Shown piece by piece: positions 9,334 through 17,325 of a DNA stretch of 64,000 bases. Source of the DNA: Treponema maltophilum ATCC 51939 (GTDB taxonomy: Bacteria > Spirochaetota > Spirochaetia > Treponematales > Treponemataceae); contig NZ_KE332518.1 in the NCBI RefSeq assembly GCF_000413055.1, positions 559,583-623,582 of the forward strand, written 5' to 3'. Under the pieces are notes generated by a model. The model was not told the origin of the DNA, made no database searches, and saw nothing but the letters and a program-made list of their open reading frames with translations. The position numbers were made by a program, and so were the translations under genes. How positions within the stretch are numbered: the first letter of the stretch is position 1; each line of letters opens with the position of its first letter.

Positions 9334-9669
9334 TCATCGCGTTTCGTCGATAAAACTGCCTATTGCATTCTTTACACGAATTTTCATTTCCTGTACTTCT
9401 GCGGACGGAATCTCCTTAATTATCCTGTTGGTAGACGGGTCCACAACGGTAACGACAACTTGATCCAACTGTTCATTCATATTATAACGAAGCTCTTTTG
9501 CCGAATAACTTTGAACGCTTTTCGTTTCCGTTTTTTTTGCGGACGTTTTGGTTCCTGTTCCCGTGTCGGTTACGGCAGCCTTTACGCTTCTTGCTGCGGT
9601 TGCATAATCATATGCTATGCGGCTTTCCGTAGCCGGATTATTCCCAATTCCACTTGTAGCTATACTCAT
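9334..9669 (-). CDS. flaG: FlaG-family flagellar protein
   Basis: A 111-residue protein. Its second half has the FlaG pattern: LDQVVVTVVDPSTNRIIKEI, then PSAEVQEM. FlaG affects filament length in several bacteria and is commonly next to fliD, as here. The first half is Thr/Lys-rich and probably disordered. The ribosome-binding region is CAAGGAGGAAACGCC before the ATG. It contains AAGGA, a possible CsrA-binding core, and a small GCGCTT/AAGCGC hairpin lies just upstream; CsrA control is inference. Confidence 0.85.
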   Translation of the reverse strand: MSIATSGIGNNPATESRIAYDYATAARSVKAAVTDTGTGTKTSAKKTETKSVQSYSAKELRYNMNEQLDQVVVTVVDPSTNRIIKEIPSAEVQEMKIRVKNAIGSFIDETR

Positions 9670-9730
9670 GGCGTTTCCTCCTTGAAACGGCGCTTGCTGT
9701 AAGCGCTGGGCGCAATCTGATTTTAAAGAA

Positions 9731-9764
9731 AAGTACGAAAGAGGGGCGCACCTCTTTCGTACTT
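9731..9764 (-). terminator. Intrinsic terminator after the downstream flaB
   Basis: A perfect 14-bp stem AAGTACGAAAGAGG/CCTCTTTCGTACTT with a 6-nt loop is followed on the minus strand by a T-rich stretch (TTTTCTTTAAAA). It separates the abundant flagellin transcript from the flaG-fliD operon. Confidence 0.85.
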
Positions 9765-9821
9765 CTTAATCGCTCATTAAAAAGACGACATCCGGTTTTC
9801 TCTTTAATGAACTTGTGTACT

Positions 9822-10679
9822 TCAGCTCAATAAGGGCAATACGTTTTGTGCTTGCGTATTTGCCTGAGCCAGCATCGCCACGCTTGACTGCGTAAGTATC
9901 TGGTTTTTCGTGTAATCGACAATCTCGGACGCCATGTCGGTGTCGCGGATGATCGATTCGGCGGCCTGCAGGTTTTCCGAGGCAATACCGATACCTTTGG
10001 CGGCCATTTCGAAACGGTTTTGATACGCACCGAGATCAGCGCGCTGCTTGTTTACTGAAGTAAGGGCGGAATCCAGCGTTGCGATAGCCATGTTTGCCGA
10101 TTCCGGACTTGCAATGGAAAGCTTTGCGAATGCATCGCCTTGCGTACCTACCAATCCCAATGACTGTGCGGTCATCGTACCGATGTACACACGTGCGTTC
10201 TGGTCTACGTTTGCTCCGATATGGAACTGCATAATCCGTCCTGAAACGGAATTGGCTGCAAAAGCGCCCGTCAGCATGTTCATGCCGTTAAACTGGGCGG
10301 AACTTGCAATGCGGTCCACTTCATCGATGAGCTGGGAAACTTCAACCTGAATCTGCATACGGTCTTCATCGCTGTAAATACCGTTTGCCGATTGGATTGA
10401 AAGTTCGCGGATACGGCCGAGAATATCGGTTGTTTCCTGCAGATAACCTTCGGTTGCCTGAATAAAGGAAACGCCGTTTTGGATATTCTTTTGAGCTTGG
10501 TTAAGACCGCGGATCTGCATGCGCATCTTTTCGGATACGGCAAGCCCCGAAGCATCGTCACCGGCTCTGTTTATCCGCTGACCGGAACTGAGTTTTTCGA
10601 TGTTGCCCTGCACTTGATCGTTGTTGATGCCGAGCATGCGGTTCGCATACATCGAACTCATGTTGTGATTAATAATCAT
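9822..10679 (-). CDS. flaB: Flagellin core protein FlaB (first of two)
   Basis: FlaB forms the core of the periplasmic flagellar filament in spirochaetes. The 285-residue protein is a short flagellin with only the D0/D1 helical domains. The N terminus is [17 protein letters not shown], the middle contains [18 protein letters not shown], and the C terminus is [26 protein letters not shown] precedes the ATG. It is monocistronic, with its own terminator, and lies 390 bp downstream of a second flaB. I see no sigma28 box in its leader; the leader does fold into an ACGGAA-containing hairpin at about 10746-10780. Confidence 0.97.
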   Translation of the reverse strand: MIINHNMSSMYANRMLGINNDQVQGNIEKLSSGQRINRAGDDASGLAVSEKMRMQIRGLNQAQKNIQNGVSFIQATEGYLQETTDILGRIRELSIQSANGIYSDEDRMQIQVEVSQLIDEVDRIASSAQFNGMNMLTGAFAANSVSGRIMQFHIGANVDQNARVYIGTMTAQSLGLVGTQGDAFAKLSIASPESANMAIATLDSALTSVNKQRADLGAYQNRFEMAAKGIGIASENLQAAESIIRDTDMASEIVDYTKNQILTQSSVAMLAQANTQAQNVLPLLS

Positions 10680-10986
10680 GTGTTACCCTCCATGTGATAA
10701 ACCTTTAAAGCATCATGCTCTAAGGCCTGTTTTACGTTCCGGACGGAATGAAGATTTTGCGCCTTCTTCGTTCCGTTTTAGACCCGTACGACAGGAACCG
10801 TTACGGCTGTTTATACGGAAAATCCGTAATTTACAGCTGTAACCGCCTCTGCCGCTACGTAATCACCGGAGGGTGTTGTCAAAGATCTCGCGTTTTATGC
10901 GCCTGCATTACGCACACACATAAAACATGCCTCTAAAAAGCACCGGTATAAAAGCTTGGGGAATTTGTATGAAAAACAAGGAGGTA

Positions 10987-11055
10987 AAAAACCGCTCAAG
11001 CTGCGGGCACGGAAGCCTTTGTACTTATAGTAGCACACCTTCCGTGTTCCCGCAA
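10987..11055 (-). terminator. Intrinsic terminator after the upstream flaB
   Basis: On the minus strand the arms GCGGGAACACGGAAG and CTTCCGTGCCCGC pair with one bulge around a ~23-nt loop, and GCGGTTTTTTACC follows soon after. It lies just past the stop codon at 11070. The rest of the 390-bp gap before the next flaB (10680-11069) holds that gene's leader and promoter and no other gene. Confidence 0.75.
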
Positions 11056-11069
11056 GCCCTTATACTATA

Positions 11070-11930
11070 CTATTGGAGCAATGTCAAGACGTTTTGCGTC
11101 GTAACATTGGCTTGGGCCAGCATCGCAGTACCGGCTTGTGCCAAAATCCGGTTCTTCGTGAAGTCAACCATCTGTTTCGCCATATCGGTATCGCGGATGG
11201 TGGATTCGGCGGCCTGCGTGTTTTCCGCGGCGACGTCAAGTCCTTTAACTGTCATTTCGAGCCTGTTTTGGTATGCACCGAGGTCGGCACGCTGCTTGTT
11301 GATTTTCTTCAAGCCTTCGTCAATAGTACCGATAGCGCGGTTTGCGTCATCGGGAGCTGCAATGGACATGACTTTCTCGGAACCGATTTCGCGGACGCCT
11401 ACGGCCATAGCGGTCATAGTACCGATGAAAACCTGCATGCGCTGGTCCATATTCGCACCGATGTGCAGCCACATGGATCCGGTAACGGTGTTTTCGCCGG
11501 TTGCGCGGGCAAAACGTCCTGTCAGCATGTTCATACCGTTGAACTGAGCATGGCTTGCAATGCGGTCGACTTCGGCTACAAGCTGAGAAACTTCAACTTG
11601 AATCTGCATGCGGTCTTCATCGCTGTAGATACCGTTGGACGACTGTACTGCAAGTTCGCGGATACGGTGCATGATGTCGGTGGTTTCCTGCAGATAGCCT
11701 TCGCTTACCTGTATGAAACTGATGCCGTTCTGCGCGTTGCGCGAAGCCTGGTTCAAACCGCGGATCTGTGAACGCATTTTTTCCGACACGGCCAAACCGG
11801 AAGCATCGTCGCCGGCACGGTTAATTTTCATACCGGAAGACAATTTTTCCATGTCTTTAGCCTGTGCCAGGTTCGTTACACCCAAGACACGGTTCGAGTA
11901 CATTGCTGACATGTTGTGGTTGATAATCAT
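11070..11930 (-). CDS. flaB: Flagellin core protein FlaB (second of two)
   Basis: A 286-residue D0/D1-only flagellin beginning [20 protein letters not shown], with the conserved [18 protein letters not shown] and a C-terminal [20 protein letters not shown]. The ATG at 11930 is preferred over the in-frame start 33 nt upstream because GGAGGA precedes it and all FlaB proteins start MIINHN. It differs from the neighbouring flagellin at many positions, so they are paralogues that probably occupy different parts of the filament. The leader has a sigma28 promoter and a CsrA-type hairpin (separate entries). Confidence 0.97.
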   Translation of the reverse strand: MIINHNMSAMYSNRVLGVTNLAQAKDMEKLSSGMKINRAGDDASGLAVSEKMRSQIRGLNQASRNAQNGISFIQVSEGYLQETTDIMHRIRELAVQSSNGIYSDEDRMQIQVEVSQLVAEVDRIASHAQFNGMNMLTGRFARATGENTVTGSMWLHIGANMDQRMQVFIGTMTAMAVGVREIGSEKVMSIAAPDDANRAIGTIDEGLKKINKQRADLGAYQNRLEMTVKGLDVAAENTQAAESTIRDTDMAKQMVDFTKNRILAQAGTAMLAQANVTTQNVLTLLQ

Positions 11931-11976
11931 GTGATTCCTCCATGGAAATTCGAAAGACGGCATCCTTGCCGTCTTT
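11931..11976 (-). promoter_or_regulatory. Candidate CsrA-binding leader of flaB
   Basis: Reading toward flaB, a 9-bp perfect stem AAAGACGGC/GCCGTCTTT (11953-11976) displays the loop AAGGAT, giving CAAGGATG, the core of the known CsrA consensus in its preferred loop context. A second GGA lies in the Shine-Dalgarno sequence GGAGGA about 20 nt downstream. Paired sites of this kind control hag in Bacillus subtilis and flaB in Borrelia. On the opposite strand the same hairpin is followed by T7 and would also act as a terminator for plus-strand transcription. Confidence 0.6.
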
Positions 11977-12094
11977 TTTTGTATAAGAATGCGAGACGTA
12001 ATTTACAAGGCTACAGTCATGCTTCTTACACAGCTAAGAGTTTCCTAACTGTTTTACTTCGACGAAGGATACAGTTATGGCACTCTTATATCAA

Positions 12095-12122
12095 ATATCG
12101 GCATAGGCAAAAAAGAACTTTA
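12095..12122 (-). promoter_or_regulatory. Sigma28 (FliA) promoter of flaB
   Basis: On the minus strand TAAAGTTC is followed after 12 nt by GCCGATAT. The classical sigma28 pattern is TAAAGTTT, about 11 nt, GCCGATAA, so both boxes match closely. It lies about 165 nt upstream of the flaB ATG at 11930, leaving a long leader that contains the CsrA-type hairpin. Confidence 0.8.
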
Positions 12123-12194
12123 GCGTTTTTTTGAAAAAATAAACGCTCTTGCCGCGCTCGGTTTTTTAGTGCACAATGAGGCGGGAGGTTTGCC

Positions 12195-12950
12195 GTGGAG
12201 AAAGGTTATGCTGCGGAGAAAGGTTATGCGGCCGGACTTTTACGCTGCCCGTTTTGCGGCGGAACGCACTTATCCGAATGTGCGTGCGCCCCTAAAAAAA
12301 GAGCCGGCGGCTGTGAACGGCGTTTTTTCCGCTGTGCGGGAAGTTCCGGCTGCGGAGGCTTTTTCGTTTCGCGCGAGTGTTTTTTGTCCGTGCAAAAGCA
12401 AAAAGAGCGCTATCTTTTGCACGACAACAGCCTTGCAAACACCGGCTACCGTTCGTTTTTAAAAGACTTTGCCGATACCGCATTGAATCAAAGCCGCGCC
12501 CTGCTCGGCGCTCCGCCGGCGACAATCTTCGATTACGGCTGCGGAAACGGCGCTTTAATCGAACTTTTGCAGACGGATAAAGAAGATTTTCTTTTGCCGG
12601 CCGATACCGAAATACGCGGCTGGGATCCGCTTTTTGCGCCCGAGGCGGAATTTTTTGCCGGCGGCGCGGATCTTGTCTTGTGTCTTGAAGTTGCCGAGCA
12701 TTTTGAAAACCCCGCCGAAGGCTTTGCCGGGCTTTCGCGCGCGTGCAAAAGGGGAGGCATTCTTGCCGTCCGTACGCTTTTTGCGCCCGAAACGGAACGG
12801 GAATTTAAGAGTTGGTGGTATAAAGAAGATCCGACTCACGTGAGCTTTTATACGCAAAAAGCGCTTACGCTTTGCGCAAAGGCCGCGGGGTTCGAACCGT
12901 GCGGGATTTACAATAATTGCAGTATTTTCCGCGCCGCCTTTCCGCGGTGA
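12195..12950 (+). CDS. Class I SAM-dependent methyltransferase with N-terminal zinc-ribbon-like segment
   Basis: A 251-residue protein starting at a GTG with GGGAGG before it. Residues about 15-60 hold CPFCGG and further cysteines, like a small metal-binding ribbon. The SAM-binding signature TIFDYGCGNGALIELL follows near residue 110, then LVLCLEVAEHFENP and a Trp/Tyr-rich C-terminal part (WWYKEDPTHVSFYTQKAL). This layout is that of a family often called type-12 methyltransferases. The substrate is unknown. The N terminus contains a tandem EKGYAA duplication from an 18-bp repeat. The end overlaps convergent rdgB by 43 nt. Confidence 0.85.
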   Translation: MEKGYAAEKGYAAGLLRCPFCGGTHLSECACAPKKRAGGCERRFFRCAGSSGCGGFFVSRECFLSVQKQKERYLLHDNSLANTGYRSFLKDFADTALNQSRALLGAPPATIFDYGCGNGALIELLQTDKEDFLLPADTEIRGWDPLFAPEAEFFAGGADLVLCLEVAEHFENPAEGFAGLSRACKRGGILAVRTLFAPETEREFKSWWYKEDPTHVSFYTQKALTLCAKAAGFEPCGIYNNCSIFRAAFPR

Positions 12951-13573
12951 GAAACGGCATTCTTTTCTTCGTCGGATAATTCGGCAACGGTTTTTCCGTA
13001 TTCGCGCAAAAAGACGATCGGATCGTACCCGAAGCCGCCTTTTCCCCGCTCCTCGGAAATATCTTCTATAAGAGTGCCTTCCATCGTCTCCTGAACGCAG
13101 TAAAAACGGTCTTTGCCGAAGTAAAGCACCATTGCGCATACGTAGCGGCAGCTTCGCGTACCGCCGGCATTTTGCGTGCCGCCTTTTTCTTCCGACGCGC
13201 CGGAAAGCGAGGCGCTTTGTTCGGCTTTTTTTACCTCGTCGAGCAGCAGTTTGTTTTTTTGTTCCTGCGGGAGTCCTATGCCGTCGGGTTTTCCCTGCGG
13301 AAATTCGCTTCCGGCATAGCGCGCCGAATATATGCCCGGTCTGCCGCCGAGTATGTCGACGCAAATACCCGAATCGTCGGCAAGGACGGGTTCATGCACG
13401 ATGTCCCACAAGGCGCGCGCTTTTATCAAACTGTTTTCAAAAAAAGTTTTTCCCGTTTCTTCGGGGTTAAAGGCGATCCCCTTGTCTGCGGGAATAAGAA
13501 TCGTGTGAGGGCGGCAAATCTCCTGCATTTCATGCTTTTTATGCAGGTTGCCGCTTGCAAGATAGAGCGTCAT
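12908..13573 (-). CDS. rdgB: XTP/dITP diphosphatase (RdgB/HAM1 family)
   Basis: It hydrolyses non-canonical purine triphosphates (XTP, dITP) to monophosphates and so keeps them out of nucleic acids. The family motifs are clear: LASGNLHKKHEMQEI at the N terminus, FNPEETGKTFFENSLIKA, ADDSGICVDILGGRPGIYSA, and KGGFGYDPIVF with SHRGKA near the end. At 221 residues it is about 20 longer than usual because of a Ser/Gly-rich insertion near residues 110-135. It overlaps the upstream dehydrogenase gene by 4 nt (ATGA). Confidence 0.95.
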   Translation of the reverse strand: MTLYLASGNLHKKHEMQEICRPHTILIPADKGIAFNPEETGKTFFENSLIKARALWDIVHEPVLADDSGICVDILGGRPGIYSARYAGSEFPQGKPDGIGLPQEQKNKLLLDEVKKAEQSASLSGASEEKGGTQNAGGTRSCRYVCAMVLYFGKDRFYCVQETMEGTLIEDISEERGKGGFGYDPIVFLREYGKTVAELSDEEKNAVSHRGKAARKILQLL

Positions 13574-14445
13574 GATTTGTACCGCGCTATAATGCTTTGG
13601 GTACCCTTTTCGGCAAACCCGCGCTTTTCAAGCTCTTCGAATTCGGCAAGCACCGTATCGAGTACGGGCAGCTTTTTACCGCGCTCGGCCATAACGCTTT
13701 GTGCGATTTTCATATCTTTTATAAAGTGTTTGACAAAAAAGCCGGGCGCGTAATCGTTTTTCAGCATTTTCGGCGCATTGTTGTCCATCTGCCAGCTCGA
13801 AGCGGCACCCTTGGAAATCGCGCCTAAAACGACGTCCGTCTGCAAGCCGTTTTCCAGCGCATAGGCTACCGCTTCGGCACAGCCGGCCAAAGTTCCGGCG
13901 ATCGCGATTTGATTGCACGCCTTGCAGTGCTGGCCGCTTCCGGCTCCTCCTATGCGCGTAATCGTTTTACCCATAATTTGAAAAAGCGGCAAAAGCGAGC
14001 GGTAATCCTCTTCGTCGGCGCCGGCCATAATCGAAAGCGTTCCGTTTTGAGCGCCCGTATCGCCGCCTGAAACCGGTGCATCGACGACGCGGAAGTTCTT
14101 TTCGGAAAACTCCGGCGTGTGCGCCGTATCGTAGAGGCGTTTTGCCAAAAGGGGAGAAGACGTCGTCATATCGACTAAAAAAGCGCCCTTTTCCGCGTGG
14201 TAAAAAATTCCTTCGGGGTTTAAATATACCTGTTCCACATCGGCCGGATAGCCTACGATCGTAAAAACCGCCTGCGCGCCCAGTACGCATGTTTTTATGC
14301 TTTGCGCGGTTTTGATTCCATAGCTGCGTAAAGCTTCGGCTTTTTGCGGATTGCGGTTATATACGCATACCGCGTGTCCCGCCTCAGCCAAACGGCGCGC
14401 CATGAAAGAACCCATGACGCCCGTTCCGATCCATGCAATATTCAT
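13570..14445 (-). CDS. NAD(P)-dependent beta-hydroxyacid dehydrogenase
   Basis: The 291-residue protein belongs to the 3-hydroxyisobutyrate / tartronate-semialdehyde reductase family. The Rossmann motif is WIGTGVMGSFMARRLAEAG at the N terminus, the substrate-binding signature is DAPVSGGDTGAQNGTLSIMA (about residues 117-136), and the catalytic lysine is in GSGQHCKACNQI. The acid it oxidises or reduces cannot be told from sequence; glyoxylate or succinic semialdehyde reduction is common in this group. It is cotranscribed with rdgB, suggesting a housekeeping or detoxifying role. Confidence 0.9.
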   Translation of the reverse strand: MNIAWIGTGVMGSFMARRLAEAGHAVCVYNRNPQKAEALRSYGIKTAQSIKTCVLGAQAVFTIVGYPADVEQVYLNPEGIFYHAEKGAFLVDMTTSSPLLAKRLYDTAHTPEFSEKNFRVVDAPVSGGDTGAQNGTLSIMAGADEEDYRSLLPLFQIMGKTITRIGGAGSGQHCKACNQIAIAGTLAGCAEAVAYALENGLQTDVVLGAISKGAASSWQMDNNAPKMLKNDYAPGFFVKHFIKDMKIAQSVMAERGKKLPVLDTVLAEFEELEKRGFAEKGTQSIIARYKS

Positions 14446-14570
14446 ATGTCCCTCGTTCCAATATCATATCATGAACAGTACAAAAACCGCAAGCAAGAAA
14501 ATAGGCGAATTTTCCTTTAACACCCTTGTAAAAAAAGCCGATGCTTTGTATTATATTCACGGAGGATTTC

Positions 14571-14969
14571 ATGAAAAAAGCAACTTTACTGGCTGTGTTT
14601 TTTACGGTATGCGCCGCCGTCCTTTTTGCGGCGGACGGGATCGACGATTCCGTTAAATACCGGAACCTAAAGGTGTATAAGGTGTACGATCACCCCGAAG
14701 CATATGTCGTTATGTATTATACCGACGGCATAGATTTGGGACAGGTAACGCTGCCGAAAGCATGGTTTAAGTCGGGAAACGGCAAGGGGATTTTAAATAC
14801 TTTCAAGCGCGATTTTACCCCGTACATGACCTTGCAATATAAAGAAGGTACCTTTTCGAAGGTTGTTTTAAACATGCCCGCGGCGGCGAATACGTTGGTG
14901 TGGGAACAGTTGAATCAAACCGCCGATATCGGTGCCGCAAAACAAAAAGATACTTTAAAACTGGAATAA
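14571..14969 (+). CDS. Small exported protein of unknown function
   Basis: A 132-residue protein with a clear signal peptide (KKATLLAVFFTVCAAVLFAA, cleavage after about residue 21). The mature part is about 110 residues and rich in Lys, Tyr and beta-branched residues. The ATG at 14571 is preferred over one 30 nt upstream because GGAGG precedes it. A TATTAT-like -10 lies about 15 nt further upstream, so the gene probably has its own promoter and a very short leader. No family recognised. Confidence 0.8.
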   Translation: MKKATLLAVFFTVCAAVLFAADGIDDSVKYRNLKVYKVYDHPEAYVVMYYTDGIDLGQVTLPKAWFKSGNGKGILNTFKRDFTPYMTLQYKEGTFSKVVLNMPAAANTLVWEQLNQTADIGAAKQKDTLKLE

Positions 14970-14970
14970 T

Positions 14971-14998
14971 AAAAAAGTGCCGTGATCGGCACCGATTT
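14971..14998. terminator. Weak bidirectional hairpin after 14969
   Basis: GTGCCG-TGAT-CGGCAC is flanked by A6 on the left and CGATTTT on the right. It could end the upstream plus-strand gene; the better U-tract is on the minus strand. Confidence 0.4.
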
Positions 14999-15076
14999 TG
15001 AAAAAGTTTAGAACGGGGTGTTGCAAAGAGCGTCCGCGACGGCGTTCTTGCAGCCCCTTATACTCTTGGAACTGCA

Positions 15077-16063
15077 ATGCTCAAACTTAGTGAACGCGAA
15101 TTTAAAATATTCAGTGATTTTGTATGCGCCTATGATGATTTTGTCGTTATCGGTCATAAAGAACCCGACGGCGATTCTATTTCCAGCACGCTTGTGTTGG
15201 CGCATATCTTAAAAAAGATGGGAAAACATTGCCGATGCCTGTGCGCCGGACCGTTTAAACGTCCCGAAACGATAAAATACGAAAGCTTTTTTTTGACGGA
15301 ATACAAGCCGCTGCGCAAATATAAAAAAACGGCCTTGTTTATCGTCGACTGTTCCGAATACTCCCGACTGGGCGACGTTATCGAAAAGCAAGTGTGCGCT
15401 TTGGATACCTTCGTTATCGACCATCACAAGACGTCGGTTGTCAAAAAAGGCCGCAGCATCATCGATCCGAGTTCTCCGGCGACGGTATGCCTTATCCAGC
15501 AGCTGTATGAACACTTTTTAGGCGATCCCAAAAAAGATATGGCCGAACTTTTATTTTTCGGCCTCAGTACCGATACGGGATTTTTCCGCTTTTTGGATAA
15601 TAAAAGTGCCGAAGCGTTTTACTTCGCGGGCAGGCTTGTAAAAGCGGGCGTCGATCCGCGGCGCGCCTATGCCGATATGAACAACAATAAACCGTTTTTG
15701 ACGCGCAAACTTTTGGCGCTTTCTTTGGACAGGGTGAGCGTACACTGCGGCGGTAAACTTTTGGCAACCTACGAGACGCTCGAAGATACGAAAAAATACG
15801 GGCGCGACGGCCGCGATACCGATATGTTGTATCAAATACTTATGGCAACCGAAAAGGTGTGTGCCGTTACCGTGTTCCGCGAGGAGCGCGATAAAAAATG
15901 TACGGTCGGGCTGCGTTCGAACGGCGATATCGATGTGAGCGCCATTGCGTCCCGATTCGGCGGCGGCGGCCATAAAAACGCTTCGGGGTTGAGTACCGAA
16001 GGCTCTTTAAAAACCGTCATGCAAAAAGTAATCGCGGAATTCGAAAAAACCTTTAACGGCTGA
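15077..16063 (+). CDS. nrnA: DHH/DHHA1 phosphoesterase (NrnA-type nanoRNase / pAp phosphatase)
   Basis: The 328-residue protein has the full DHH pattern: HKEPDGDSISSTLVLAHIL (about residues 26-44, metal ligands), VDCSEYSRLGD, the DHH in VIDHHKT near residue 115, and a C-terminal DHHA1 domain with SRFGGGGHKNASG. NrnA degrades 2-5 nt RNAs and dephosphorylates 3'-phosphoadenosine 5'-phosphate. A TATACT box ends 12 nt before the ATG, so the leader is only a few nucleotides. A CysQ-like phosphatase that may share the pAp substrate is encoded at 40895. Confidence 0.92.
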   Translation: MLKLSEREFKIFSDFVCAYDDFVVIGHKEPDGDSISSTLVLAHILKKMGKHCRCLCAGPFKRPETIKYESFFLTEYKPLRKYKKTALFIVDCSEYSRLGDVIEKQVCALDTFVIDHHKTSVVKKGRSIIDPSSPATVCLIQQLYEHFLGDPKKDMAELLFFGLSTDTGFFRFLDNKSAEAFYFAGRLVKAGVDPRRAYADMNNNKPFLTRKLLALSLDRVSVHCGGKLLATYETLEDTKKYGRDGRDTDMLYQILMATEKVCAVTVFREERDKKCTVGLRSNGDIDVSAIASRFGGGGHKNASGLSTEGSLKTVMQKVIAEFEKTFNG

Positions 16064-16246
16064 CTGTCTTTGCGGTATTTTGCCGTTTTCCCTATAAATT
16101 CGCTTACAAAAAACGGCCTTGAGCATGCATTTTTCTTGCACGTTTAAGGCGATGCAATTCGTTAATTCATAAAAAGATGATAGATTTTCTCATATCTTCC
16201 CTTTCTTGGCACGCTATGTGCTGATAAGAGTTCGGGCGGGAGATAC

Positions 16247-16325
16247 TTTATTTATTGCGCTTTCTCAACCGGTGTTTACGAAAGCGCTGCTAAAAACTTT
16301 GCAAAAGTTTTTATAGGAGGAGAGG
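16247..16325 (+). repeat. Leader repeat (copy C) before the sigma-like gene
   Basis: It has the GCGCTTTC/GAAAGCGC hairpin, then a shortened second hairpin AAAAACTTT-GC-AAAAGTTTTT without the apical stem, then ATAGGAGG directly before the gene at 16326. The 180 nt between 16064 and 16246 hold only a GCCTT/AAGGC hairpin near 16110-16152 and no gene. Confidence 0.8.
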
Positions 16326-17219
16326 ATGGAAAACATTAATGAAATTTATGCCCGAATTTCCCGAAACGAAATCCCGCTGGACGATGGCGCACGCAAGATT
16401 GTCGCATGGATTTACAATAATCCCGCGCTGTTCGGTTTGTCGTATATAGACTCCGATTTTAAAAGCGATATAATCCTCAAACTTCTCGAACGGATGCCCA
16501 AATATATTGCGAACTATTCCGATTCGAAGTCGGTTTTTTCGACTTATCTAATTACCGTCATTTCGAATTTATTGAAAACGGGCTATCGGGAACGGTTTCG
16601 CCAAAGGGCGCACGAATCTTCAATCATGTATTATTTGAACGAAACGGGCGCTTTTTCGCCGGCTGTCCTTGCCGACAGCGGCACCGGTTGGGAAAGTTCC
16701 GGCACCTATGCCGCTTTCGGCGCGGAGAACGAATCGGAAGGCGGCTGCAAAAAACTTAAACCGAAGCATATACTTATTTTGGCGCTCAAAGCGTGCCGTT
16801 ACTTGGACGAAAAGCAAATACGCCGCATCGCTCAACTGACCGGGCACAGCGAGTCGGACATCGCCGGATATAAATACCGCTTGGAAAAATCCATGCAAAA
16901 ACGTTTGGAGCAATACGAAGAGCTCAAGCAGCGCTTAAACAGCAGCTACATGCTCAAAAACCGCTGTTTTTTGCAGCTCATGACTTTGCCGCCCGATTCC
17001 GCACTTTTTAAGCGGATTGCAAAAAACTATACGTTTTATACGCAAAGTTGGAAAAACCGACTCAGATTGTATGCTCAGGCGGGACGCTTACGCCCGACGA
17101 ATGTCGAAATCGCGAAAGTACTCAATATGAAACTGTATCAAGTGTATCAGGCTTTGCGCTATATGCGGGAAGCCGCGAGGGGAGGCGAGCGAAAGGAAGC
17201 CGGCGGCGGCCCCTTATAA
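16326..17219 (+). CDS. Sigma-factor-like DNA-binding protein
   Basis: A 297-residue protein without signal peptide. Residues about 40-95 (DIILKLLERMPKYIANYS; VFSTYLITVISNLLKTGYRE) resemble sigma70 region 2, where recruits to a polymerase contact the -10 region. A helix-turn-helix-like segment follows (RRIAQLTGHSESDIAGYKYR, about residues 160-180), and another near the C terminus (PTNVEIAKVLNMKLYQVYQA) resembles region 4. It is shorter and more divergent than FliA or RpoD. It could be an alternative sigma factor or a related regulator; neither is proved. Translation is led by a copy of the hairpin repeat. Confidence 0.7.
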   Translation: MENINEIYARISRNEIPLDDGARKIVAWIYNNPALFGLSYIDSDFKSDIILKLLERMPKYIANYSDSKSVFSTYLITVISNLLKTGYRERFRQRAHESSIMYYLNETGAFSPAVLADSGTGWESSGTYAAFGAENESEGGCKKLKPKHILILALKACRYLDEKQIRRIAQLTGHSESDIAGYKYRLEKSMQKRLEQYEELKQRLNSSYMLKNRCFLQLMTLPPDSALFKRIAKNYTFYTQSWKNRLRLYAQAGRLRPTNVEIAKVLNMKLYQVYQALRYMREAARGGERKEAGGGPL

Positions 17220-17248
17220 TCGGCGAAGTTTTTGAACAGCTTCAAAAA

Positions 17249-17276
17249 AAAACGTCCCGCGGGAGGCGGGACGTTT
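17249..17276. terminator. Bidirectional terminator
   Basis: A 9-10 bp stem AACGTCCCGC/GGCGGGACGTT with a short loop is flanked by A8 on one side and TTTT on the other. It serves the sigma-like gene and the convergent ABC operon. Confidence 0.85.
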
Positions 17277-17325
17277 TACAATAGCGATACGCGCTTCTCT
17301 TTTTATGCAAGCGCGCGCACGCCGT

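Noticed and set aside
12555-13364. Long Arg-rich frame antisense to the methyltransferase and in another frame of rdgB
   Set aside because: Low-complexity composition typical of a shadow frame; both overlapping genes are clear.
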